A stretch of 13,832 bases of DNA, from the NCBI GenBank assembly GCA_031258475.1, contig JAIRMS010000069.1, forward strand, positions 1 to 13,832, written 5' to 3'. A model generated the notes under the pieces. That model was not told the origin of the DNA. It saw only the letters and a program-made list of their open reading frames with translations, and ran no database searches. Source of the DNA: Holosporaceae bacterium (GTDB lineage: Bacteria > Pseudomonadota > Alphaproteobacteria > UBA3830). Positions 1 through 7,162 of this stretch are shown here, in pieces (position 1 is the stretch's first letter; each line of letters starts with the position of its first letter). The translations under genes and the position numbers were made by a program.

Positions 1-360
1 GTGGGCACCTTTGGCGTACCTTTCTCGAATATTGTTCATGCCTCAGCTTACAACTACTAGGATGCTAAAGCAATTCACGCTAAAGCGTAAGGTTTATACC
101 CGGCCCCATGAAAATAAAATATTTTACAGACTTTGGTATTTTTAGTTCCAGAGAATAGATAAAATTTTATGCGGTGTTACACAAGGACTACTATGAAAGT
201 GCGCAGTAAGCATCTAGCTTGATCGCCGCAGACGCGTAGCTAAGGGGGAATAGATTGCGAGCGAAGCAATCCAGAAAATGAAAATCGCATTTTCAAGGTG
301 ATTCATCTATAGCACCATTCCAACAGGGTAAGAGTGCAATTCGACTCCATCATTTGCAGT
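1..360. other. Gene-free region with dense inverted repeats, possible structured RNA
   Basis: No convincing protein gene is seen on either strand before the MFS stop codon at 361. The stretch holds a pair of short inverted repeats sharing GCTAAAGC at 64-71 and 79-86, enclosed by CTTAC (47-51) and GTAAG (87-91). TGCGGTG in the middle can pair with CGCCGCA about 50 bases later. At 247-321 there is a nested set of stems that can form a four-way junction. I looked for tmRNA, RNase P RNA, SRP RNA and tRNA signatures on both strands and found none that hold together. The region could be an unrecognised small RNA, the 3' region of the MFS transcript, or accumulated palindromic repeats. The strand cannot be decided from the sequence. 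Confidence 0.45.
252..273. repeat. Short palindromic intergenic repeat
   Basis: GATTGC (253-258) and GCAATC (266-271) form a perfect 6-bp stem around a 7-base loop GAGCGAA, followed by CAG. From memory, intergenic palindromes of the form ATTGCGAG...GAAGCAATCCAG are dispersed widely in Rickettsia and some other intracellular bacteria. The match is to a remembered motif, not to a search result. There is no second copy in this window, so its repetitive nature here is inferred. Confidence 0.5.
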
Positions 361-1611
361 CTAAGCTGGAGGGTCAGTTTTTTCTTTGGGGGATCTATCC
401 TCTATCAATAGTGATAACAGCACACCTATTATCAAGAATATGAGAACGGCTAACAGCCCAAGACGGAAGTCGTTTACGCTGTACACTTTGGTGCCGTTTT
501 CGATGGTTCCATCCCAGGACCAATTTACAATCCAACCTATCAGTGGCATCAGAATTACTCCACTAAGCATTGAAATCATATTTACGAATCCAGAAACCGT
601 CCCACCAATGGAACGCGGGAACATCATCAAGGCCAGAGGATATGCCAACATAGCTCCTTCGGAAAATCCGGTAAGGAAGAACAGAAAAAATACGACCTCT
701 ATGGACAGTTGCGAACAAAACAGGACAATCGTTCCCATGCTCAGCGTTGCCAAAACCATTCCCGCAACCATCGGTTTTTTATAACTACCCATGGAGACGG
801 CCAAATGAGCAAAAACTGGAGCTCCTATGACCATTCCGACATAGAGCATATTATTCGCCAGCGACGCAACAACGGAATCAACGCCGTATGCTTTTTTCAT
901 AAACAGCACTCCCCATAAATCTCCAAGCGCACTTAGAGGAGCGTAGAGCATCATCGTAGATAGCGATAAAATCCAAATCTGACGAGACGTTACTATCATT
1001 TTCAGGGATCTTGTTATGGAAACATCTTCCTGATTATCTACGGCATCGGAAGATTTTTCTTTGTCTCGTATAACTACCCACACTAAAATTGTTAGGAAAA
1101 ATCCGAATATCGCGAATACCTCCATCACACTGACCCAGCTGCGATCCCGCACTAAATAGGAAACCAACGGCCCGCCAACGACAGGTCCGGCGCATCCAAC
1201 AGCTATCGTGTGTGAAGTTTTAATTGGAATTTGATCCGCTGAAAACCAATTGGCTATTATTTTAAGATTCAGAAGAAAAGCGAAGGACGATCCAAATCCC
1301 AATATCATCCATCCTATTCCGGCTACGTAACAATTCTGAGTGGAAATGAAAATATAAACCCCGCTGGCACACGTAGCGGCACATACAACGGCAACGATTC
1401 TGGCGCTGATTTTATCTATAACAACTCCGGCCGGAACCTGCATAAACATGTAAACCCAGTAATAACAGCTGGCCAACACTCCCATTCCGGCCGTATCGAT
1501 ACTGAAATGTTGCATGAGTTGTTCGGTTAAAACGGTCGGAAACGACGACCTGGCGATGAACTGATAAACAAACAATACAACAACTATAGACCACATCATA
1601 AGCGGTAACAC
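361..1611 (-). CDS. MFS transporter (substrate unknown)
   Basis: A major facilitator superfamily secondary carrier in the inner membrane. About twelve hydrophobic segments span the protein, with a hydrophilic central loop (DKEKSSDAVDNQED) separating two six-helix halves. The loop between helices 2 and 3 has the MFS motif A pattern in GVVIDKISARIV. The length of about 416 residues is normal. I prefer the GTG at 1611 because a strong Shine-Dalgarno GGAGGAG lies just before it at 1622-1616. The ATG at 1629 would add six residues but has no ribosome-binding site. A promoter in the gap after cysS would let it be expressed apart from the synthetase genes. Carriers of this general type are common in intracellular gammaproteobacteria and alphaproteobacteria. 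The substrate cannot be read from the sequence. The start is less certain than the family. Confidence 0.88.
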   Translation of the reverse strand: MLPLMMWSIVVVLFVYQFIARSSFPTVLTEQLMQHFSIDTAGMGVLASCYYWVYMFMQVPAGVVIDKISARIVAVVCAATCASGVYIFISTQNCYVAGIGWMILGFGSSFAFLLNLKIIANWFSADQIPIKTSHTIAVGCAGPVVGGPLVSYLVRDRSWVSVMEVFAIFGFFLTILVWVVIRDKEKSSDAVDNQEDVSITRSLKMIVTSRQIWILSLSTMMLYAPLSALGDLWGVLFMKKAYGVDSVVASLANNMLYVGMVIGAPVFAHLAVSMGSYKKPMVAGMVLATLSMGTIVLFCSQLSIEVVFFLFFLTGFSEGAMLAYPLALMMFPRSIGGTVSGFVNMISMLSGVILMPLIGWIVNWSWDGTIENGTKVYSVNDFRLGLLAVLIFLIIGVLLSLLIEDRSPKEKTDPPA

Positions 1612-1674
1612 TTTGCTCCTCCAACTCATCAGCTAAGACACGAACTCATTGTCTCTCTACAACCGATGAACCGG

Positions 1675-1703
1675 ATTCTAACCTATACATTATTCAAACT
1701 CAA
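1675..1703 (-). promoter_or_regulatory. Putative sigma70 promoter for the MFS gene
   Basis: On the minus strand TTGAGT (1703-1698) is followed after exactly 17 bases by TAGAAT (1680-1675). Each box matches the sigma70 consensus well. Transcription would begin near 1668, about 57 bases before the preferred MFS start. It lies in the 90-base gap after cysS, the only sizeable gap in the minus-strand cluster. Confidence 0.5.
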
Positions 1704-1719
1704 TACAGTCAGATCTGAA

Positions 1720-3093
1720 TCAGAGGTTGCGCCAATCGGTTCCGTTTGCCGTATCTTCTATCTGGATATTTTTGCTCAGGAGATCGCTGCGGATTTTATC
1801 GGCGAGCTCGAAATTTTTTTCGGATTTCGCTTTCTTTCGCTCAGCAATCAGCCGTTTGATTTCATCTTCTGAAATTAGAGAGTTATTTTGTGTGAACCAG
1901 TCGTGGGCTTCCCTGGATAAAAGCCCGATGATGTCAGCTTCGCTTTTCAACAATGAGCAAAGTTTGTTTATTTCTTTTTGATCGCTGGATTTGTAGATCT
2001 GATCGGCGATTTCATGTAAAACCCGCAGAGCAAACGGAGTATTTAGATTCCCACACAGGGCATTCAGCGTTCTTAAACTTTGTTCGTTTCCCTGTTTTTC
2101 AGAATCGTCGCTGCACAATTTTAGAGCGCCGTACAATCTGTTTAAAGATTGCTTTGCCTGGGCTGTGAGGTTGTCCGTCCAATCCAACGTTTTTCGATAA
2201 TGGGTTGATAGTAAAACATATCTAATGACTTCTCCGTCGTATTTTTGCAGAGCATCGTCCAACGAAATGACATTTCCCAGTGATTTGGACATTTTCTGTC
2301 CATTGACCAACAGCATTCCATTATGAATCCAATAATTGGCCATGACGCGTCCGAACGCGCCAAAATTCTGAGCCAATTCGTTTTCATGATGCGGAAACAT
2401 TAAATCCTGTCCGCCGGCGTGAATATCAAATTGCTCCCCTAGATATTTGTGGCTCATTGCGGAGCATTCTATGTGCCATCCTGGACGACCTTTGCCGAAA
2501 GGACTATCCCAGGCCGGAATTCCTTCTTCGGACGGCTTCCAAAGGACAAAATCCAGAGGATCTTCCTTGTATGGAGCAACTTCGACGCGACTTCCGGCGA
2601 TCATTTCGTCCAGATTTCGCTTGGAAAGCATTCCGTAGTTTTGCATTCGTCTCACGCGGAACAAAACATGCCCAAGACTTTCATAGGCGTAACCATTGGT
2701 TATCAGCTTTTGTATCATCTCCAACATTTCCGCAATATGAAAGGTGGCTCTCGGTTCGTGGGTTACGGGAAGCACTCCTATTAATTCCATATTTTTATGA
2801 AATTCTTCTATTACTTTGTCGGTTAATTCTTTAATGGACATTTTTTCATCTCGAGCTCGAGAGTTAATCTTATCGTCAACGTCTGTGATATTTCTTGCGT
2901 AGCTAACTTTAGGATATAGTTTTTTTAACAGGCGGAACAGAACGTCAAAAATTACCATTGGCCTCGCATTTCCGATATGCGGACTTGCATAAACCGTCGG
3001 ACCGCAAACATAAATGCGAATATTATCGGAATCAATCGGAACAAAATCTTCCAATGAATTGGAAAGAGAATTGTATAATTGCAATTTTTTCAT
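1720..3093 (-). CDS. cysS: Cysteinyl-tRNA synthetase
   Basis: A cytoplasmic class I aminoacyl-tRNA synthetase that charges tRNA-Cys. The HIGH-type motif appears in CGPTVYASPHIGNARP (residues 30-45), and KMSKS is intact at 267-271. The expected zinc ligands are present: C30, C210 in WHIECSAMS, and H235 and E239 in FPHHENE. The 457-residue length is usual for the bacterial enzyme. The ATG at 3093 overlaps the gltX stop codon by four bases (ATGA), so translation is probably coupled to gltX. It is the third gene of the rne-gltX-cysS cluster. No defect is seen. Confidence 0.98.
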   Translation of the reverse strand: MKKLQLYNSLSNSLEDFVPIDSDNIRIYVCGPTVYASPHIGNARPMVIFDVLFRLLKKLYPKVSYARNITDVDDKINSRARDEKMSIKELTDKVIEEFHKNMELIGVLPVTHEPRATFHIAEMLEMIQKLITNGYAYESLGHVLFRVRRMQNYGMLSKRNLDEMIAGSRVEVAPYKEDPLDFVLWKPSEEGIPAWDSPFGKGRPGWHIECSAMSHKYLGEQFDIHAGGQDLMFPHHENELAQNFGAFGRVMANYWIHNGMLLVNGQKMSKSLGNVISLDDALQKYDGEVIRYVLLSTHYRKTLDWTDNLTAQAKQSLNRLYGALKLCSDDSEKQGNEQSLRTLNALCGNLNTPFALRVLHEIADQIYKSSDQKEINKLCSLLKSEADIIGLLSREAHDWFTQNNSLISEDEIKRLIAERKKAKSEKNFELADKIRSDLLSKNIQIEDTANGTDWRNL

Positions 3094-4430
3094 TTTGCTG
3101 CCTTCAGATTATTTTCTATCCTTGATTTTATGCGATTATACCCAAGTAAACGCGCTATTTTTACTAACTCCGGCCCATCCTCAAGCCCGGTCAAAACCAC
3201 ACGAATCGGATGAAATAGATCTTTTCCTTTTCTTGCGGAAATTTGTTTTAGATCTTTTATCCATTGATCAAAGTCGATTGGATCTTTCAGTGTTTCCAAC
3301 ATTTGATTAACGAAAACTTCATCTTCTTTTATCGAGTTGATTTCGTTGAATAAAATGTTTTCCCAGAAACCAATTTCCTCAATGGAATTTAGATTTTCCT
3401 TGACCGCTTCCCAAAACTCCGCGGAAATATTCTTCAGGTTTAGCTCTGCCAAACGATCTCTTACTTCATCGAAGGACTTTTCGGAAATTATTGCCCTGGT
3501 TAAACGTTTTACTTCCTCTAAATTAAATTTCGGAGAAGATAGGCTCATTTTTCCAAAAGAGAATTCTGCCAATAACGTTTCAAAATCCACTCTATGGTTC
3601 GCGTTATTCGACGTTCCAAGAGTCGCTAAAACGCACCAGATTGCCCAGGGCTCGATCCCGGCGTCTCTCATGTTTGTAATACTCAACGAAGATTCCGCTC
3701 GCTTGGAAACATCCTGCCCATCGTAGGCCGACAGAAGCGGAACATGGGCAAACTCCGGAAGTTGTCTCGATAGGGCTTTAAAAATATCCATCTGAACGGC
3801 AGTGTTCGTTATGTGATCGTCACCGCGAATAATATGGGTTATTCCCATATTGATGTCGTCGACGACCGACGCAAACGTATAAACGAATGATCCGTCAGGT
3901 TTTGCCAAAATCGGATCGCTAACGCTGCTGAGTGGAACGGATATCTTTCCGTGAACCAAATCGTTCCATTCCATCAACTGCGTGTCGTCCAATTTAAAGC
4001 GCCAATAGGGTTGGACTCCGTCGTTTTCAAATTTTTTTCGTTCCTCTGCGGAGAGTTTTAGCGAAGCTCTGTCATAAATCGGCGGAATTCCGGCAGAAAT
4101 TTGAATTTTTCTTTTTAGTGAAAGCTCTTCTTTTGTTTCATAACATGGATAGATACGATCGTTTTTTCGCAAATGATCAATTGCGATTTTATACTTCTCA
4201 AAATTTGCAGACTGTCTATAGAACTCGTCCCATTGAATTTTTAGCCATTTTAGATCCTCAAGTATGGAATTTTCCGACTCTTTGGTTGCTCTTTCCAGAT
4301 CAGTATCATCTATTCGCAAAATGAACCTGCCACTATTCTTTTTTGCGAAGAGGTAATTCAGGATGGCGATTCTTATATTTCCGACGTGCAGCAGACCAGT
4401 CGGAGACGGAGCAAATCTAACTCTAATCAT
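3090..4430 (-). CDS. gltX: Glutamyl-tRNA synthetase (GltX2-like)
   Basis: A class I synthetase joining glutamate to tRNA. The HIGH-type motif is in FAPSPTGLLHVGN (residues 6-18). The KMSKS loop is degenerate: GQDVSKR at 238-244 keeps the second lysine (K243), but the position of the first lysine is aspartate. Stretches such as CYETKEEL (96-103) and GIPPIYDRASL (114-124) match what I remember of the second GluRS of Rickettsia. In alphaproteobacteria with two GluRS enzymes, one often glutamylates tRNA-Gln for the GatCAB amidotransferase, so this copy may do that, but the sequence alone does not settle the tRNA specificity. Length 446 residues, normal. The ATG at 4430 overlaps the 3' end of rne by eight bases. 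Confidence 0.95.
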   Translation of the reverse strand: MIRVRFAPSPTGLLHVGNIRIAILNYLFAKKNSGRFILRIDDTDLERATKESENSILEDLKWLKIQWDEFYRQSANFEKYKIAIDHLRKNDRIYPCYETKEELSLKRKIQISAGIPPIYDRASLKLSAEERKKFENDGVQPYWRFKLDDTQLMEWNDLVHGKISVPLSSVSDPILAKPDGSFVYTFASVVDDINMGITHIIRGDDHITNTAVQMDIFKALSRQLPEFAHVPLLSAYDGQDVSKRAESSLSITNMRDAGIEPWAIWCVLATLGTSNNANHRVDFETLLAEFSFGKMSLSSPKFNLEEVKRLTRAIISEKSFDEVRDRLAELNLKNISAEFWEAVKENLNSIEEIGFWENILFNEINSIKEDEVFVNQMLETLKDPIDFDQWIKDLKQISARKGKDLFHPIRVVLTGLEDGPELVKIARLLGYNRIKSRIENNLKAAK

Positions 4431-6513
4431 TTAATATTTCTTTTTCTTTTTTTTGGAGAAGTTTCTGCCACCAGCCGGTTTTCTCCTTTTTATTCGGCCC
4501 CACTATTTCCTTCTTCTCCGAAGATTGCAAATTAAAAACCGCTTCCTGCACTTTATTGTGACCTTCGATAAACTTTACCACGCTCTCGGTTTCGGATGGC
4601 AAACTCCTGTTTTCTGACGCCGAAACGTTGGTCTCAGTTTCAACTGCGGTGGAATTCCCTGCAGGTTCTGCATTGTCGTATTGTTTCTTTCTGTGAAAAT
4701 GCCTATTTCTTCTCATGGATCTGTTTTTTCTATCCCTGTCCATGGAGGGGAAGGAGGCAACTTCCTTTGAAGATTCATGCCTGTCGTCGGAGCGATCCTC
4801 TTCCTTATTTTCCAATACTTCGTCCGAAGCGCTATTATTTTCAACAATATCGTTCTCCTCTTTAGAAGAGCTGTGGACATGTCGTTTCGTAGCAGATGAT
4901 GGTGCGTCCTGTGCAACAGGATGCATCGTTTGTTCTATTTTAAAATCGGAAACAGCAATCGAATTGTCGATCTTGAAAAGTACCTTCGAGTTCGTGCGTT
5001 TCTCCAGCTCTGAAATAAAAGAGCGTTTATTATTCATAAGATATAGGGCCACGTTCGTGGACAAAGTAACGACAACCTCTGGAAAATTCAGAACGGCAAA
5101 GGTTTCCTCTATTTTTCTCAGAACCTGGATGGCTATCGATTCATTGGACCAAACAAATCCTATTCCATTACAATGAGAACAGACGGACATATTGGCATCC
5201 GCTATACTAGAACGCAAACGCTGCCTGGAAAATTCCAGCAGACCAAAACTACTAATGGTGCCAACTTGGATTTTTGCTCTATCTTCCCGCAGAGTGTCCC
5301 GTAGACATTTTTCGACCTGGGAATTATCCCGTTTTTCCCCCATATCGATGAAATCGACCACAATCAATCCTGCCAAATCTCTTAAACGACATTGTCTCGC
5401 TATCTCGGCAGCGGCTTCTAGATTGGTCTTCAGCGCCATTTCGGAGATATTTCTTTCGCGGGTTGCTTTTCCGGAATTTACATCGATGGAAATCAAAGCT
5501 TCCGTCGTATTGATGATCAAATATCCCCCTGAAGGCAGATCAACCCTGGTGGAATAAATCTGATTTATTTGATCGTTGATTTTGAATTTTGCGAACAGAG
5601 GCAGTTTTTTATCTTCATACAGCTTCACTTTTTTCGCCTGACCAGGCATGAGTTTTTTTGCAAAAGATTTTGCAATTTTGTAGCCTTCCTCACCTTCGAC
5701 AAAAATCGACTCCACATCGCGCGAATACAAATCTCTAATCGCCCGTTTTATTATGTTGGCTTCCTCGTGTATCAAACAGGGAGCCGTGGATTTCACCGTC
5801 GTTTCCCTAATTTCATCCCACATTTTTTTTAGAAAACCAAAATCCTTTGCAATTTCCATTTTCGAATGCTCGGCGCCGGCTGTGCGAACGACTGTACTTC
5901 CGTTTTCCATTCCATTTTCTGCGTGAAGATCGGAAACTATCTTTCTCAATTTTGCGCGATCTGAATGATCGGCTATTTTTCTTGAAATTCCGCTTCCTCT
6001 GGCGGTATTGGGCATCAGCACACAATACCTGCCGGCTAAAGAGATATAGGTCGTCAAAGCGGCTCCCTTATTTCCTCTTTCTTCCTTTTCCACCTGCACT
6101 AATATGACCTGTCTTTTTTTTATCACTTCCTGAATTTTGTAACGCCTATAGAATTGGTATCTAAGCTTGGCAACTTCTTTGGGATCCAATTCTTCCGCCG
6201 ATGTTTCGGCCAAAAGCGCAGAGACAGCGCTCTGAATGTGATTTTCGAGATCACGTCGATCATCGACGGGAATCTGAAAATAATCACAATGTATTTCGCT
6301 GAAACTTAAAAAACCATGTCTTTCACCGCCGTAGTCGACAAACGCCGCCTGCAAAGATGGTTCTACTCTTATCACTTTAGCCAGGTATATATTGCCTTTA
6401 ACCTGAGCCTTAGACGGGATCTCAAAATCAAATTTATCTAATTTTTCTCCATTAACGACGGCAACCCTTATTTCTTCCATATGCGCCGAATCTATCAGCA
6501 TATTTTTCGACAT
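4423..6513 (-). CDS. rne: Ribonuclease E/G family endoribonuclease (RNase E)
   Basis: The endoribonuclease that initiates mRNA decay and processes stable RNA precursors. The N-terminal half has the S1 RNA-binding domain (about residues 36-140), with an inserted charged helical stretch as in alphaproteobacterial RNase E. The DNase I-like catalytic part follows, with the probable magnesium ligands D344 in DVNSGK and D387 in VVDFIDMG, and the zinc-link CSHC at 445-448. Residues from about 545 are low-complexity, first acidic, then arginine-rich (RKNRSMRRNRHFHRKK). The last 20 residues contain GWW (680-682). I chose the ATG at 6513 because GGAG lies six bases upstream and the protein then begins MSKNMLIDSA, as family members do; an upstream in-frame ATG at 6543 is less likely. 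At 696 residues it is shorter than many alphaproteobacterial RNase E proteins, the reduction being in the tail. First gene of the minus-strand cluster. Confidence 0.96.
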   Translation of the reverse strand: MSKNMLIDSAHMEEIRVAVVNGEKLDKFDFEIPSKAQVKGNIYLAKVIRVEPSLQAAFVDYGGERHGFLSFSEIHCDYFQIPVDDRRDLENHIQSAVSALLAETSAEELDPKEVAKLRYQFYRRYKIQEVIKKRQVILVQVEKEERGNKGAALTTYISLAGRYCVLMPNTARGSGISRKIADHSDRAKLRKIVSDLHAENGMENGSTVVRTAGAEHSKMEIAKDFGFLKKMWDEIRETTVKSTAPCLIHEEANIIKRAIRDLYSRDVESIFVEGEEGYKIAKSFAKKLMPGQAKKVKLYEDKKLPLFAKFKINDQINQIYSTRVDLPSGGYLIINTTEALISIDVNSGKATRERNISEMALKTNLEAAAEIARQCRLRDLAGLIVVDFIDMGEKRDNSQVEKCLRDTLREDRAKIQVGTISSFGLLEFSRQRLRSSIADANMSVCSHCNGIGFVWSNESIAIQVLRKIEETFAVLNFPEVVVTLSTNVALYLMNNKRSFISELEKRTNSKVLFKIDNSIAVSDFKIEQTMHPVAQDAPSSATKRHVHSSSKEENDIVENNSASDEVLENKEEDRSDDRHESSKEVASFPSMDRDRKNRSMRRNRHFHRKKQYDNAEPAGNSTAVETETNVSASENRSLPSETESVVKFIEGHNKVQEAVFNLQSSEKKEIVGPNKKEKTGWWQKLLQKKEKEILND

Positions 6514-6732
6514 TCTTAACTCCGCAATTTTGTACAAAAACACACAAAAACTCTAAAAAATGCCGTTTTTTGCGAAAAACCTCGGTTGTGACAGAAAGAA
6601 CATAGTCCCAGCAATCACCCGGAACTATCTCAAAAAATCCACTTCCTATTCTCAAAACGGCACCATAGTTTCTAAATTTCATATAACTCAAGCAAATTTC
6701 GTAAACAAAAATGCTTACGATAACTATTTAAA
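6514..6732 (-). promoter_or_regulatory. Long 5' leader of rne
   Basis: Transcription from the promoter at 6733-6761 would start near 6726, leaving about 210 untranslated bases before the rne ATG. No other gene is credible here; the minus-strand frame that crosses the rne start has no family resemblance. A long untranslated leader is known for E. coli rne, where RNase E cuts its own leader to control its level. Similar autoregulation is a reasonable guess here, not something the sequence proves. Confidence 0.45.
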
Positions 6733-6761
6733 GTTATAGTATATCCGATACGCTATGTAAA
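6733..6761 (-). promoter_or_regulatory. Putative sigma70 promoter of rne-gltX-cysS
   Basis: On the minus strand TTTACA (6761-6756) is followed after 17 bases by TATAAC (6738-6733). Each box differs from consensus at one position. It is the best-matching site I see upstream of rne and faces away from the rpmI promoter. Confidence 0.6.
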
Positions 6762-6829
6762 TCTTTGATCTTCTCCGGTAAGCGTCCCAAAATAGAAAAA
6801 ACTCGAGAGAAAAATATGCGAATCAACGC

Positions 6830-6858
6830 TTGAAATAGATAAAGCAAATAGGTAGACT
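6830..6858 (+). promoter_or_regulatory. Putative sigma70 promoter of the rpmI cluster
   Basis: TTGAAA (6830-6835) and TAGACT (6853-6858) are separated by exactly 17 bases. The start would be near 6865, just before the leader hairpin at 6873, giving a leader of about 90 bases ahead of rpmI. Confidence 0.55.
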
Positions 6859-6872
6859 GCACGAGTACAGTC

Positions 6873-6908
6873 TTCCCAGTTTTACCTGGGAGTTTTAGCC
6901 TGGGAGTT
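6873..6908 (+). promoter_or_regulatory. rpmI leader hairpin with two alternative 3' arms
   Basis: TTCCCAG (6873-6879) can pair with CTGGGAG at 6886-6892 across a 6-base loop, giving seven pairs including one G-U. The same 3' arm recurs at 6900-6906, inside a direct repeat CCTGGGAGTT at 6885-6894 and 6899-6908. The two pairings exclude each other. L20 represses rpmI-rplT translation by binding leader RNA in other bacteria, so this could be a control element. It resembles no leader family I can name. Confidence 0.4.
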
Positions 6909-6954
6909 GGGTGTTTGTAGGTATACCTGGCTTCTGTTGTTGATGGAGGGAAAA

Positions 6955-7152
6955 GTGCCTAAATTAAAAACAAAAAGCGCAGCCAAAAAACGTTTTAGTT
7001 TTACGGCTTCCGGTATGGTGTTGGCGCAGCCGGCTTTCAAGAGACACGGTCTGAGAAAGCGTTCACAGAAAATGAAGAGACAGGCTCGTGGCACGATGAT
7101 TTTAAATGTCTGCGACGCGAAAAATGTCGTCAAGTATATGCCCTACAGATGA
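6955..7152 (+). CDS. rpmI: 50S ribosomal protein L35
   Basis: A small basic protein of the large ribosomal subunit. Translation from the GTG at 6955 gives 65 residues beginning PKLKTKSAAKKRFSFTASG after the initiator, which is the canonical L35 N-terminus, and the length is typical. GGAGGG at 6945-6950 lies four bases upstream. An in-frame ATG at 6943 would place the ribosome-binding site inside the gene and add MEGK, so I consider it less likely. Frames opened further upstream only add non-homologous residues. It is followed ten bases later by rplT. infC, often upstream of this pair in other bacteria, is absent from the window. Confidence 0.95.
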   Translation: MPKLKTKSAAKKRFSFTASGMVLAQPAFKRHGLRKRSQKMKRQARGTMILNVCDAKNVVKYMPYR

Positions 7153-7162
7153 GGAGTGAGAC

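Noticed and set aside
200..340. RNase P RNA, because of TGAAAGTGCGCAGTAAG, GGTAAGAG, and TAGATGAAT on the other strand
   Set aside because: The similar pieces lie on opposite strands or out of order, and the universal GAGGAAAGTCC and ACAGAA core segments are missing.
1..360. tmRNA gene, possibly the permuted two-piece alphaproteobacterial type
   Set aside because: The length fits, and on the minus strand TAC GCT TTA GCG TGA near 93-79 resembles a tag end. However, no ANDN-like tag, no 5' tmRNA core with TTCGAC in the right place, no proper T arm and no CCA end can be assembled on either strand.
330..360. tRNA 3' fragment or phage attachment site (AATTCGACTCC)
   Set aside because: It resembles a T loop, but the flanking bases do not form a 5-bp T stem, and there is no integrase or duplicated end in the window.
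6452..6691. Small minus-strand gene of 79 codons overlapping the start of rne
   Set aside because: No family resemblance, no clear ribosome-binding site, and it runs 62 bases into rne in another frame. It is better explained as an open stretch in the rne leader.
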